The notes beneath the pieces are model-generated. The model was not told the DNA's origin. It searched no databases and saw only the letters and a list, made by a program, of their open reading frames with translations. Of a DNA stretch of 64,000 nt, positions 53,822 through 62,268 are shown piece by piece. The stretch is from the NCBI RefSeq assembly GCF_001766415.1, contig NZ_MKXO01000001.1:930001-994000 (forward strand). The letters are read 5' to 3'. A program made the position numbers and the translations under genes. This stretch comes from Exiguobacterium aurantiacum. GTDB lineage: Bacteria; Bacillota; Bacilli; Exiguobacteriales; Exiguobacteriaceae. The stretch's first letter is position 1. Each line of letters starts with the position of its first letter.

Positions 53822-54683
53822 CTCCTAATTGGACCCGGAAAATGTCTTCGAGCGACATCGGGATCTCTTCGACGAGCATCGGGTCGTGGGCGTCGACGAA
53901 CGTGTCGAGCTCTTGCGTCCGTTCTTTCGCCATGAACAAGACGACGCGTCCCGTCACGTTGATGATTTCGATATCTTTTCGTTCGAGCAGTTCGACCGGT
54001 ACTTGGTCGTTGAAGACGACTTGCAGCTTGACGCTCGACTCACGAGCCTCTTCAAGCGACATGATCGCTTTGACCCGTCCCTTCTCGATCATGATGATGC
54101 GGTCGGCGATCCGCTCGAGCTCGTGCAGCTGGTGGCTCGAGACGATGATTGAGCAGTTGCGTGCCTCGACTTGGGCGATCATCAGTTTCAAGACGTCGGC
54201 CTTGGCGACGACATCGAGTCCATCGGTCGGTTCATCGAGCAGGTAATAGCTCGCTTTGACGGCGAAGGCGAGCGACAGCGTCACCATCGCTTTCTGCCCT
54301 TTGGACAACTGACGGATCTTTTTATTACCGATGTTGTAGCGCGTGAGCGTCTCGGTGAACGCCGCCCGGTCGAACGACGGATAGATCGAGGCGTACAAGT
54401 CCATCGCCTCGTTGACGGTGTAATGTTTGAGCGCGTCGGCTGAATCCGGAACGAAAATGACGTCCCGCTTCAATTCAGCTTTCTCAAAAATGCTCGATGG
54501 CCCGTAGCGGACGTCCCCGGTGTCCGGTCGGATGATGCCGACCATCGTCCGGAGGAGTGTCGTCTTGCCGGCCCCGTTACGACCGACGAGGGCGATGATC
54601 TCTCCTGGTCTGACCGAGAAGTCGATTGCATCGAGCACGGTTTGGCGGTCGATTCTCTTACTCAGTTGCTGTACTGTCAGCAT
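53802..54683 (-). CDS. ABC transporter ATP-binding protein (YtrB-like)
   Basis: A 293-residue ATPase. Walker A is LVGRNGAGKTTLLR (residues 33-46), the signature motif RQLSKGQKAMVTLSLAF near 130, Walker B YYLLDEPTDGLD near 157 and the H-loop SSHQLHELE near 190. The C-terminal extension of about 80 residues is common in ABC-2 efflux ATPases. It overlaps the GntR gene by 26 bp and the permease by 20 bp, so all are co-translated. Confidence 0.9.
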   Translation of the reverse strand: MLTVQQLSKRIDRQTVLDAIDFSVRPGEIIALVGRNGAGKTTLLRTMVGIIRPDTGDVRYGPSSIFEKAELKRDVIFVPDSADALKHYTVNEAMDLYASIYPSFDRAAFTETLTRYNIGNKKIRQLSKGQKAMVTLSLAFAVKASYYLLDEPTDGLDVVAKADVLKLMIAQVEARNCSIIVSSHQLHELERIADRIIMIEKGRVKAIMSLEEARESSVKLQVVFNDQVPVELLERKDIEIINVTGRVVLFMAKERTQELDTFVDAHDPMLVEEIPMSLEDIFRVQLGGEASVI

Positions 54684-55059
54684 GGTTCTCCCCTACTTTC
54701 TTATACTCTGTCTCAAATAGCGTCATCGCTTCTTTAAGCGACACGTTTGCGTAATGGCAGTCGATGGCGAGCTTTTGGATAGCTGCGACGACCGGCGCGC
54801 GTGACGCGTCTTGGTCAACCCAGTCCATCGAGACGAACGTCCCGCGCCCGCGATGCATCTCGAGCAAACCGAGCCGCTCGAGCTCTTGATACGCCTTGCT
54901 GACGGTGTTCGGATTGATGACGAGGTCCGTCGCGAGCTCACGGACCGACATGACTTTGTCGCCCGGTCGTAAGATGCCGCGGATGACGAGCGCTTTCGTC
55001 TGATTGACGATTTGTTCATATAAAGGTTCCGCACTTTTCATATCGATCTTATATAACAT
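54658..55059 (-). CDS. GntR-family regulator, YtrA subfamily
   Basis: A 133-residue protein with an N-terminal winged helix (EPLYEQIVNQTKALVIRGILRPGDKVMSVRELATDLVINPNTVSKAYQELERLGL, residues 11-65) and a short helical dimerisation tail, the size typical of YtrA-type regulators. These sit in front of ABC transporter genes and respond to cell-wall-active antibiotics in Bacillus. A YtrA-type operator overlapping the promoter lies 30-65 bp upstream, so autorepression is expected. Confidence 0.88.
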   Translation of the reverse strand: MLYKIDMKSAEPLYEQIVNQTKALVIRGILRPGDKVMSVRELATDLVINPNTVSKAYQELERLGLLEMHRGRGTFVSMDWVDQDASRAPVVAAIQKLAIDCHYANVSLKEAMTLFETEYKKVGENHADSTATE

Positions 55060-55090
55060 GGGTCACACCCTCTCTTGTAAACGTGGTATA

Positions 55091-55124
55091 AGTGTATTAT
55101 ATGTATTAGTACACGTAATAGCAA
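55091..55124 (-). promoter_or_regulatory. Sigma-A promoter overlapped by a YtrA-type operator
   Basis: On the minus strand TTGCTA, 17 bp, TATAAT (-35 at 55119-55124, -10 at 55096-55101). An inverted repeat AGTGTA-N13-TACACG (55091-55115) covers the spacer and -10. This is the spacing of the published Bacillus YtrA site AGTGTA-N13-TACACT, with one mismatch. Confidence 0.8.
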
Positions 55125-55238
55125 TAGTTCTTAGAGGGCATTTTCAGTTTACAGGGAATTGGGAATAAATAGAATACGACTTTGGACCGAGACGGGATTC
55201 GGTCTTTTCGGGTACATTGTAGTAGAGGTGAACAGAAA

Positions 55239-55988
55239 ATGAAGAAAAGGTTGTTAATTGGCGCAGTCGGCTTGCTCGTCGCCGGATCGATGTACGGGAG
55301 AAGCGAAGCGACGGAGCGCTATACAGACTACATCTATGACACGTACGGGGAGCGTGTCGATGTCGACGTGTCACAGGACTGGAAACTGACTGGATACAAG
55401 GCGACGTTCAAACTGGAGACGACACCGCTTCGCGGGACGTATTCCGCGCGGACGTATGGGGACGGCTCGGTCCATGACGATGTGATGCCCGCCTACTGGG
55501 TGAAAGAAGCCGAGACGACGCTACACGACCGACTCGTCACCGCGAACGTCTTGTCACGTGAAGAGACGGTCCGGGCGAACGTACCGGAAGACGCGGTGCG
55601 AATGCGCGACGTGACGACAAAGCCTGAACCGACGTCCATCTTCGAACTGAATCCAGAGACGTTTTTAGGCGCCTCCGTCATGCTGCACGAAGCATGGAAC
55701 GACACCGCTGAACAGAAACAGCGCGTGCTCGACGTCATCCGTCTGCTCGAGGACGATGTGAAGTCGATCCATTTCTCGTTCGACGGGACACCGAACGAGG
55801 ATGACGACTTCACCGAGCGTTATTTGAACGTGTCACGCACACCCCAATCTGGCGACCCGTCGTTCAATTCACTCCAAACGATTGACGACTTGAACCGCCA
55901 CGACCGCCTGTATGGGTTTGACAAGACGACGTTCATCAGCGAATACCGATTTGATGGGACGAAAATCGAGCGAGACACTGCTGACTAA
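55239..55988 (+). CDS. Secreted or membrane-anchored protein of unknown function
   Basis: A 249-residue protein from the ATG at 55239, with AGAGGTG upstream. The N-terminus MKKRLLIGAVGLLVAGSMYG is a signal peptide or anchor. The rest is hydrophilic, rich in Asp and Thr, without cysteines: segments such as TERYTDYIYDTYGERVDVDV, DWKLTGYKATFKLETTPLRGTYSARTYGDG and HDRLVTANVLSREETVRANVPED. I do not recognise a family. It is a single gene between the ytr-type operon and the MarR operon. Confidence 0.5.
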   Translation: MKKRLLIGAVGLLVAGSMYGRSEATERYTDYIYDTYGERVDVDVSQDWKLTGYKATFKLETTPLRGTYSARTYGDGSVHDDVMPAYWVKEAETTLHDRLVTANVLSREETVRANVPEDAVRMRDVTTKPEPTSIFELNPETFLGASVMLHEAWNDTAEQKQRVLDVIRLLEDDVKSIHFSFDGTPNEDDDFTERYLNVSRTPQSGDPSFNSLQTIDDLNRHDRLYGFDKTTFISEYRFDGTKIERDTAD

Positions 55989-56046
55989 TCCGGTAGTGTC
56001 TTTTCTCGAGTCGTCTTGCTTTACAGACAGCGGTCGACTTGCTAAC

Positions 56047-56077
56047 ATTTGACTTATCAATGATTGATGAGTCAAAT
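56047..56077. promoter_or_regulatory. Palindromic operator of the MarR operon
   Basis: A 31-bp near-perfect palindrome with outer arms ATTTGAC / GTCAAAT and inner arms TTATCAAT / ATTGATGA ends 17 bp before the marR-type start. Its position and symmetry suit autorepression by the MarR dimer. Confidence 0.7.
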
Positions 56078-56094
56078 ATGAAAGGTGGGACGCA

Positions 56095-56505
56095 ATGGAG
56101 CTACGAGAGATGAGCCGGTTGCTATACCAAATCAAACTCGCCGACCAGCGCGTCGCGACATCGTTCGAGCGTGAGACAGGTTTCAGCCTGACCCGCTACG
56201 AGATGCTCATGATCGTCAACGACAAAGGCGTCTGCTCGCAAAGCGAGATCCAACAAGAGATGAAGATCGACAATGCGGCGATCACCCGTCACTTGAAGAT
56301 TCTCGAGGAGAAAGGCCATGTCCAACGTGAACGGAACGTCGCGAACAACCGCGAAGTGTTCGTCCGCTTGACGGAGACGGCGGCACGCGAGTTGCAGCAC
56401 TGTGAACAAAACCATGATCAGACGAACCATTTGATCGCCAAAGTATTATCGGAGTCGGAGATGCAACAGCTATCCGCCCTATTACAAAAGCTAAATACTA
56501 TTTGA
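56095..56505 (+). CDS. MarR-family transcriptional regulator
   Basis: A 136-residue winged-helix regulator. The recognition region is CSQSEIQQEMKIDNAAITRHLKILEEKGHVQRERNVANNREVFVRLT (residues 45-90), with the wing NVANNREVFV typical of MarR. There is a single cysteine (Cys45) plus Cys103, so thiol sensing is possible but unproven. It is the first gene of an operon with a nitroreductase and an ABM monooxygenase, a combination like the Bacillus quinone-responsive systems (MhqR, YodB). RBS AAAGGTGG. Confidence 0.88.
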   Translation: MELREMSRLLYQIKLADQRVATSFERETGFSLTRYEMLMIVNDKGVCSQSEIQQEMKIDNAAITRHLKILEEKGHVQRERNVANNREVFVRLTETAARELQHCEQNHDQTNHLIAKVLSESEMQQLSALLQKLNTI

Positions 56506-56527
56506 ACAGAGAAAGAGGAGATTAACT

Positions 56528-57166
56528 ATGACAACTACATTTGAAAACAATACATTAACGGACGTAATGCTCGACAGAAAGTCGATCCGCGCCTATGACG
56601 AAACGGTCAAGATCCCACAACTCGAGATGCTCGAGATGATTCAAGAAGCAACGACGGCCCCGTCTTCAGTCAACATGCAACCGTGGCGCTTCGTCGTCGT
56701 CGAGAGCCCGGAAGCAAAAGAGACGTTGAAACCGTTGATCCGCTTCAATACGCTTCAAAACGATACGTCGGCCGCGATGGTGCTCATCTTCGGTGACATG
56801 GAATGCTACGAACTCGGCGAAGAGATCTACGATCAAGCCGTAGCGGAAGGCAAAATGCCACAAGATGTCCGTGACAGACAGTTGGAAATGTTTATTCCTT
56901 ACTACAAAAACTTGTCGAAGCCAGAGATGAACGATATCGTCAAAATCGACTCAAGTTTGGCAGCGATGCAGTTCATGCTCGTCGCCCGTGCCCACGGTTA
57001 CGACACGAACCCGATCGGCGGCTTTGAGAAAGACCAATTGGCGGAAGCGTTCGGACTCGACAAAGACCGCTACGTGCCGGTCATGATCCTCTCGGTCGGC
57101 AAAGCGGCAGAAACAGGCTACAAATCAGTCCGTCTCGACGCTGAAAAAATCACAAACTTCAAATAA
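56528..57166 (+). CDS. Nitroreductase family protein
   Basis: A 212-residue FMN-dependent NAD(P)H oxidoreductase. FMN-binding residues are expected in DRKSIRAYD (residues 16-24), APSSVNMQPWRFVVVES near 44-60 and ALLVARAHGYDTNPIGGF-type segment near 150-160. Length fits the YodC/YfkO type. It lies 22 bp after the MarR gene; such enzymes reduce quinones and nitroaromatics, in keeping with an electrophile-responsive operon. Confidence 0.9.
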   Translation: MTTTFENNTLTDVMLDRKSIRAYDETVKIPQLEMLEMIQEATTAPSSVNMQPWRFVVVESPEAKETLKPLIRFNTLQNDTSAAMVLIFGDMECYELGEEIYDQAVAEGKMPQDVRDRQLEMFIPYYKNLSKPEMNDIVKIDSSLAAMQFMLVARAHGYDTNPIGGFEKDQLAEAFGLDKDRYVPVMILSVGKAAETGYKSVRLDAEKITNFK

Positions 57167-57181
57167 TCGGAGGAATTCAAC

Positions 57182-57466
57182 ATGATCTTAGTCAACGCCA
57201 TTTTTGATGTGAAAGAAGCAGAGTTCGAAAACTTCTTAGCCGATATCAACAAACTCATCGACTCGTCGAAACAAGAAGCTGGCTGCCTGGGCTATGAGCT
57301 CTATCAGTCGACGACGTCAGAGAACCGGTTCGTCATGATCGAGAACTGGGCCGACCAAGCCGCTCTCGAGCAGCACAACCAAAACCCGGACTTGATCGCC
57401 TTCGCCCAAAACGTAGCCAACTACGTGACGGCGAAACCGGTGCTCCATGTGACGGAAGTCAACTAA
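57182..57466 (+). CDS. Putative quinol monooxygenase (ABM domain, YgiN-like)
   Basis: A 94-residue ferredoxin-like dimeric fold protein. The motifs LIDSSKQEAGCLGYELYQSTTSENRFVMIENWADQAALEQHNQ (residues 28-70) are typical of antibiotic biosynthesis monooxygenase domains, which act without cofactor on quinols. It ends the MarR-nitroreductase operon, 15 bp after the previous gene, before a strong terminator. Confidence 0.88.
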   Translation: MILVNAIFDVKEAEFENFLADINKLIDSSKQEAGCLGYELYQSTTSENRFVMIENWADQAALEQHNQNPDLIAFAQNVANYVTAKPVLHVTEVN

Positions 57467-57473
57467 TCAGCAG

Positions 57474-57500
57474 ACGGCCGACCTCGTGTCGGCCGTTTTT
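57474..57500 (+). terminator. Terminator of the MarR-nitroreductase operon
   Basis: A 9-bp stem ACGGCCGAC / GTCGGCCGT is followed by T5 on the plus strand. Confidence 0.85.
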
Positions 57501-57565
57501 CTGTACACTCTTTAGCATAATCCCGACCATTGGCAACCCTTATCCGACTAGCAGGCATACAAAAA

Positions 57566-57589
57566 CCGCTTCTACATGTGTAGAAGCGG
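57566..57589 (-). terminator. Terminator of the polytopic membrane gene
   Basis: A perfect 11-bp stem CCGCTTCTACA / TGTAGAAGCGG is followed by U5 on the minus strand. Confidence 0.85.
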
Positions 57590-57596
57590 CTGTTTA

Positions 57597-59135
57597 TTAT
57601 ATACCGAGAATGGCGAACGATACGCCGACGACACCGATGAGCGCCATCGCGTAAACGGGTACGCGCGGCATCTCGCCGTTGTTGTCGAGTGCTTTCCCGA
57701 ACATGAAGAACACGATCGGGTGCACGAGGAACGGCATCGAGAAGATGAGCGGGATGAGAAGCGATGCCTCTGTCCCGAACATGCCACCTTGGACCGCTGC
57801 GAAGAGGCCAAAGTGTGAGATGGCTGACGATTGCGCCATCGTCGTGTAGTCGAATGCGATCGTGCTGAAGCTGAGGATGACGAGACCGCCGAAGACGGCC
57901 ATCATCTGCCAACCGAACGAGAACTGCATGAGCGCCTTCACTTCTTTGAAGTCCTCACCGTTCGCACCGCGCAAGTTTTTAAGCGCGAGTGCCGTCAAGA
58001 CGAGACCGACCAAGACGATGATCGCCGTCGGCCAGATCCAAAGCGCCCCGTTGTCGGCACTGACTGCCAAGATCGAGAACACGAAGATGTGACCGAAGAA
58101 CGGGATGTTGATCATGATCGGCGCACGTTTTGCCGCCACTTGACCGAAGTCACCGGCCGTACATGCACCTGTGAGACCACTGTGCGACAGCGAACCGGCC
58201 ATACCTGGTGCGAGGTTACGGATGTGCCCCGTGCGGGCGAACCACATGAGGAGCGCGATCCCACCGAACATCCAGAACAACTGACCGAAGAAACCGTAGA
58301 CGAGAATCGAGTTCATGCCTTCAATGGCGAAGGCGTCACCGATCCGCGAACCACCGACCATGAAGTTGGCCGCCAACACGACCGGGATACCGGCGAACAA
58401 GAGCGCGCGGACGGTCGGTCCGTACGTCCAGTTTTGGAAGATGGCACCGAGTGCTGATGACAAAAGCATCGCAAAGAAGATTTGTGGCAAGGCGATGACC
58501 GGTTGAACGGCCATGGCGATTGCGTACGAGATGAACAAGATGACGAGCAGTAACGCCGTCTCGATCAAGCCCTTCTTCATATAAACGTGCTTGTCGTCGA
58601 TCTGTGCCTTATGGTCGATCAAGAGGAACGATGCCGCGAGACCGATCAACGCGAGGATCGGGTAGTAGAGCGTGATGCCCTCTGCCGTTCCCGGTTGGAT
58701 CATCATGCGGAAGAACCCTTCGAGTCCGACGAGCAAGAAGAACGAACGAACGATGAAGATGAACTGCGTCCGTCCTGTTCCGAGGAACATCTCTTCTTTC
58801 GATGGGACGACGATGTCTTTCATATCGAGCGCTTGCTTGCTTAAAATCTTACGAAGCTCTTGCCCACCGACGAAGAATGAGACAACGAGCGCGATGATCG
58901 TCGTCCGCGACAGGAAGTCGACGAGCGGGAACTCAGGGAGACCCGGTGTCGCGATGCCCATCTCGACCATGGCGAAGCCGAGGCCGAGGCCGAAGATGAC
59001 GATGACGAGGATTGGTGAGAACCGTGAACCGGCCACGACCATCCGTGATAAAATGACCATCGGGATGATGAAGGCCACAAGTAACCAGAATTGGTTGAGT
59101 AATTGCATTTGCGATAATTGCTGAACGATTTCCAT
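57597..59135 (-). CDS. Polytopic membrane protein of unknown function
   Basis: A 512-residue, very hydrophobic protein with about 12-14 transmembrane helices, starting MEIVQQLSQMQLLNQFWLLVAFIIPMVIL. A charged cytoplasmic loop (GGQELRKILSKQALDMKDIVVPSKEEMFLGTGRT, near residues 85-120) and a glycine-rich motif (AANFMVGGSRIGDAF, near 260; LSHSGLTGACTAGDFGQVAAKRAPIM, near 315) might line a transport path. I do not recognise the family; it is probably a transporter. It is a single gene with its own terminator. Confidence 0.6.
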   Translation of the reverse strand: MEIVQQLSQMQLLNQFWLLVAFIIPMVILSRMVVAGSRFSPILVIVIFGLGLGFAMVEMGIATPGLPEFPLVDFLSRTTIIALVVSFFVGGQELRKILSKQALDMKDIVVPSKEEMFLGTGRTQFIFIVRSFFLLVGLEGFFRMMIQPGTAEGITLYYPILALIGLAASFLLIDHKAQIDDKHVYMKKGLIETALLLVILFISYAIAMAVQPVIALPQIFFAMLLSSALGAIFQNWTYGPTVRALLFAGIPVVLAANFMVGGSRIGDAFAIEGMNSILVYGFFGQLFWMFGGIALLMWFARTGHIRNLAPGMAGSLSHSGLTGACTAGDFGQVAAKRAPIMINIPFFGHIFVFSILAVSADNGALWIWPTAIIVLVGLVLTALALKNLRGANGEDFKEVKALMQFSFGWQMMAVFGGLVILSFSTIAFDYTTMAQSSAISHFGLFAAVQGGMFGTEASLLIPLIFSMPFLVHPIVFFMFGKALDNNGEMPRVPVYAMALIGVVGVSFAILGI

Positions 59136-59227
59136 GAAGTAACCCCTTATACATTTTTTTCACACTGTTTCGAAGTTTACAGGATTGAACATTCTGTGAC
59201 AAGGGGGTGTGACGTATTGTAAACTTT

Positions 59228-59260
59228 GAAAGCGGAACCAACTGAAATGGTTCCGCTTTC
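59228..59260 (-). terminator. Terminator after the wHTH-like gene
   Basis: A 13-bp stem GAAAGCGGAACCA / TGGTTCCGCTTTC lies just beyond the stop. The U tract on the minus strand is weak (TTTCAAAGTTT). Confidence 0.6.
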
Positions 59261-59262
59261 GG

Positions 59263-59520
59263 TTAGGTATTCGGTTGGCGAAGGCCCCAGATGCCTTTAT
59301 TTCCCGTGGCATAAAACAAGTCATCTTTGCCATTGAAGCTGGCTGAATCGCTCGAATGGGCGCGAATCTGTTTGTTGACGTGAGCCTTCCAATCTTTGTA
59401 GCGATCGAGCTCGAGTTGATAATACGACTTTTCGATATAGTCGTAGATTTCTTTCAATGACGCCGTCCCACCGTAGTGCTGGAGGGCGAATTGGATTTTG
59501 CGAAGTAGTGCGCGTTTCAA
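59263..59520 (-). CDS. Small winged-helix-like protein
   Basis: An 85-residue protein from a TTG at 59520, with AAAGGAG 8 nt upstream; a GTG at 59544 overlaps the helicase stop. The layout (ALLRKIQFALQHYGGTASLKEIYDYIEKSY, then DLFYATGNKGIWGLR) is that of a wHTH similar to domains attached to restriction and DNA-repair proteins: helix pair, recognition helix, then a beta wing. It is the last gene of the pyrophosphohydrolase-helicase operon. DNA binding is inferred. Confidence 0.6.
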   Translation of the reverse strand: MKRALLRKIQFALQHYGGTASLKEIYDYIEKSYYQLELDRYKDWKAHVNKQIRAHSSDSASFNGKDDLFYATGNKGIWGLRQPNT

Positions 59521-59540
59521 GTTAAAGACTCCTTTCCCAA

Positions 59541-61898
59541 TCACTCTGAAGCTTTCCGACTGAAGTAGTGATGCAGTCGAACTTCAACGATTTGACTGAC
59601 CCATTCGTAAACCAGAGGATGAGCATACGCTTCGTTTTGCTCGATATGTAATGCTTCCTCAGACACAAAAAACGGTCCTTTAGCTATTTTATCAAATGGC
59701 ATCCGCAACAGTAACTTTTCGATTCTTTGCTGATGGAACGGTGATTGGAAGTCTTTTGTCTTCCCATCGATCTGTTGACGGTACGGGATTGCATTGATGA
59801 AGTCATAAAACGGCCGAGCTGCCTCGCTCGCTGAAAGTGGTCCGAGCCATCCTTCTAGCCCACGGTTCAACATGAGCGATAGCACAATCATCTTATAACT
59901 CTTCGTCATGTCGGTGTATTCAACTTCGACTAACAATGATTTCGCACCTTCAAACAGATGACTTTCTTCCTCTCCCAACTCACTAATTCGATTCAAGAAA
60001 CCGAAGTAGCCCCCGTCTTTCTTCCATTGAGAGCGATAGGCGTCCATCGAGTACTCGCCTCGTTGAATCAACTCCATATAACTCGGTCGTCTTCCAAGCT
60101 CTTCTTTCACCATGAAGTAGTTCCGTTCTAACTGCTGCTGGCGGGTTGAAGATCGAGTCACCATCCGCTTCAACAAATCAACGGCATGTAAATCAAATTC
60201 GATGGTACAGCCATCGGGCAAGGTCCCGTTTGTTGGAAGCTCTTTTACAATTGGTTGTCGCTTTGTCGTCAAGAGCGCCAACTTCTTGTCGATGTTCTTG
60301 TAGTTCCCGATCAAGTCGATGATGGTGCAATGCGTCTTCCCGCTCAACAAACGGAGTCCTCGACCAATCTGTTGCGTGAAGACCGTCAACGATTCGGTCG
60401 GACGGCAAAACAACAACGTATCGATTTCAGGAATGTCTACGCCTTCATTGAACAAGTTCACCGCGAAGATGATATCAAGATGTCCTTGCTTCAATTGTTT
60501 GATGACATCCTCTCGGTCATATTCAGTCTGGCTATGTAAGGCGACGGCTTGAACGCCTTGGAGACGGAAGTAGTCAGCTAAATATTCGGCTTGAGCGACC
60601 GAAGAACAGAATCCGAGCGCACGTGTCTGGTGATGCATCTGCCAGGCTTCGAAGATTTTTTGAGCGACACTTTCCTTTAACTGTTCTGCCAATAGCTCAT
60701 CCTGATCATAACGGCGGCCGTTAATCAATCGGATTTGCGAATAGTCGATTTCGTCATAAATTCCGACGTAATGAAAAGGAGTCAAGTAAGATTCTTCAAT
60801 TGCTTCAGTAAAGTGCATTTGATAGGCGACATTGTCATCACAGAGAGCGTAAACGTCTCCCCCATCCAGTCGGTCCGGCGTCGCCGTCAGTCCGAGCAAG
60901 AATTTCGGCTCGAAGTAATCGAGGACACGACGATAAGACGGTGCGGCCGAGTGATGGAATTCATCGACGACAATCAAATCGAACTGATCAGGCGCGAACT
61001 GTTGCATCCGATGTTTCGAGGCTAACGTTTGAATCGAAGCGAATAACACGTCGGCTGACTGCTCATCTCTCGAGTCACCACCTAGCAATAAGCCCGTTTT
61101 CCATTCAGTCGAGACTTTCTTATAAGAAGCCTCAGCTTGAAGCAGAATTTCTTTTTGATGGGCAATGAAGAGTACCCGTTTGAACTGTCGGGCGAAGAAG
61201 GCACTTAAATATGTCTTCCCTAAACCGGTAGCGAGCACAAGCATCGCTTTCCGTCTTCCCTCTTCCATCGTTTCACGTAACGCCTTTAAGGCGGCATCTT
61301 GGACGGTGTTCGGCGTGATCGTGTCGTCCTCAATGTAGACAGGAGTCATCTCAGCTACTTTGCCCATCTCATTCATCCGCTCTTGTCTCGCTTCGTATTC
61401 TTCGCGATAAGGCTGCAGCGAGATTGGATTCATGATTTGAGCATACTCACTATAAAACAGCTCGTGGAATGCATCGACCGATTGTTCGAACACATCCTCT
61501 GAGATGCTTGCCGGAATCTCGACGTTCCATTCGACGCCACGGTTCAAGGCGCTATGCGACAAGTTCGACGAGCCGACAAAGAACGTCCCGCTATCTTGAG
61601 TACGGAACAAATAGGCTTTCGGATGGAACGATTGACCATTCGAACGATAAAGTCGCAACTCAACCCCATCGATTTCCATGAGCATCTCGAGCGCATCCGG
61701 GTTCGTCAAATAGAGGTAATCCCCAATCAAAATCCGGACTTGGGCACCGCGCATGACCGCCTTTTTAAGTGAAGACGCAATCTCTTGAACACCTGATAAT
61801 TGTGCAAACGCGACGACCATATAAATTTCAGTCGCCGCGTTGATTTGATTCTGTAATGGAATTCGTAAATGACTGGTGTGCAGACGTAACTCACTCAT
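59541..61898 (-). CDS. PLD-nuclease-like / DEAD-DEAH helicase fusion
   Basis: A 785-residue protein from the ATG at 61898. The N-terminus is a phospholipase-D-like domain with one HxK motif (SFHPKAYLFRTQDSGTFFVGSSNLSHSALN, near residues 90-120). A superfamily 2 helicase follows: motif I LATGLGKTYLSAFF (near 225), DEFHH (near 320), LGLTATPDRL (near 345) and motif VI QQIGRGLRLLSG (near 520). The C-terminal 250 residues are helical without a motif I know. Such fusions occur in restriction and defence loci and process DNA. It overlaps the pyrophosphohydrolase gene by 8 bp. Confidence 0.85.
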   Translation of the reverse strand: MSELRLHTSHLRIPLQNQINAATEIYMVVAFAQLSGVQEIASSLKKAVMRGAQVRILIGDYLYLTNPDALEMLMEIDGVELRLYRSNGQSFHPKAYLFRTQDSGTFFVGSSNLSHSALNRGVEWNVEIPASISEDVFEQSVDAFHELFYSEYAQIMNPISLQPYREEYEARQERMNEMGKVAEMTPVYIEDDTITPNTVQDAALKALRETMEEGRRKAMLVLATGLGKTYLSAFFARQFKRVLFIAHQKEILLQAEASYKKVSTEWKTGLLLGGDSRDEQSADVLFASIQTLASKHRMQQFAPDQFDLIVVDEFHHSAAPSYRRVLDYFEPKFLLGLTATPDRLDGGDVYALCDDNVAYQMHFTEAIEESYLTPFHYVGIYDEIDYSQIRLINGRRYDQDELLAEQLKESVAQKIFEAWQMHHQTRALGFCSSVAQAEYLADYFRLQGVQAVALHSQTEYDREDVIKQLKQGHLDIIFAVNLFNEGVDIPEIDTLLFCRPTESLTVFTQQIGRGLRLLSGKTHCTIIDLIGNYKNIDKKLALLTTKRQPIVKELPTNGTLPDGCTIEFDLHAVDLLKRMVTRSSTRQQQLERNYFMVKEELGRRPSYMELIQRGEYSMDAYRSQWKKDGGYFGFLNRISELGEEESHLFEGAKSLLVEVEYTDMTKSYKMIVLSLMLNRGLEGWLGPLSASEAARPFYDFINAIPYRQQIDGKTKDFQSPFHQQRIEKLLLRMPFDKIAKGPFFVSEEALHIEQNEAYAHPLVYEWVSQIVEVRLHHYFSRKASE

Positions 61899-62217
61899 GA
61901 TCAAGGACCTCTTCCAAGAAGATACCTTTTTCGAAACCGCCCCGCTTCTCGCGCTTCTCCTCACGAATGCGATTTAATTCTTCAAAACTCGCACCGTGCA
62001 TCTTCCCGAGCGTATAGACAAGTTCCAGTACGTCGGCAAGTTCTTCGAGTGATTCTTCATCGATGTTTGTTTCCTCGTACTCTTTGATTTCTTCATGAAG
62101 TTTATGAGCTGCGAATTTCATATGCTCAGCATTAGATAGTTTTTTATGTATTGCTATTTTCCCAGACTGCTCAATGATTGTAGGAATTTTATCCCTTACC
62201 AACTTGTTATGGATCAT
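61891..62217 (-). CDS. MazG/PRA-PH-like nucleotide pyrophosphohydrolase
   Basis: A 108-residue all-alpha NTP pyrophosphohydrolase. It starts MIHNKLVRDKIPTIIEQSGK, the typical beginning of a PRA-PH-like subgroup. Metal-binding acidic residues are seen in KLHEEIKEYEE (near residue 42) and EELADVLELVYTLGKMHG (near 62). RBS AAAGGGGAG precedes the ATG at 62217. It is the first gene of the operon with the PLD-helicase and wHTH protein, and divergent from dptF. The substrate is unknown. Confidence 0.82.
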   Translation of the reverse strand: MIHNKLVRDKIPTIIEQSGKIAIHKKLSNAEHMKFAAHKLHEEIKEYEETNIDEESLEELADVLELVYTLGKMHGASFEELNRIREEKREKRGGFEKGIFLEEVLDHE

Positions 62218-62241
62218 GCAATCTCCCCTTTTCAAATCCTC

Positions 62242-62268
62242 ATCCTTTATTTTACATAAATAAAGGAT
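62242..62268. promoter_or_regulatory. Inverted repeat upstream of the pyrophosphohydrolase operon
   Basis: A perfect 11-bp inverted repeat ATCCTTTATTT / AAATAAAGGAT with a TACAT loop lies 25-50 bp before the start. It could be an operator for a dimeric regulator or a leader hairpin. Confidence 0.45.
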
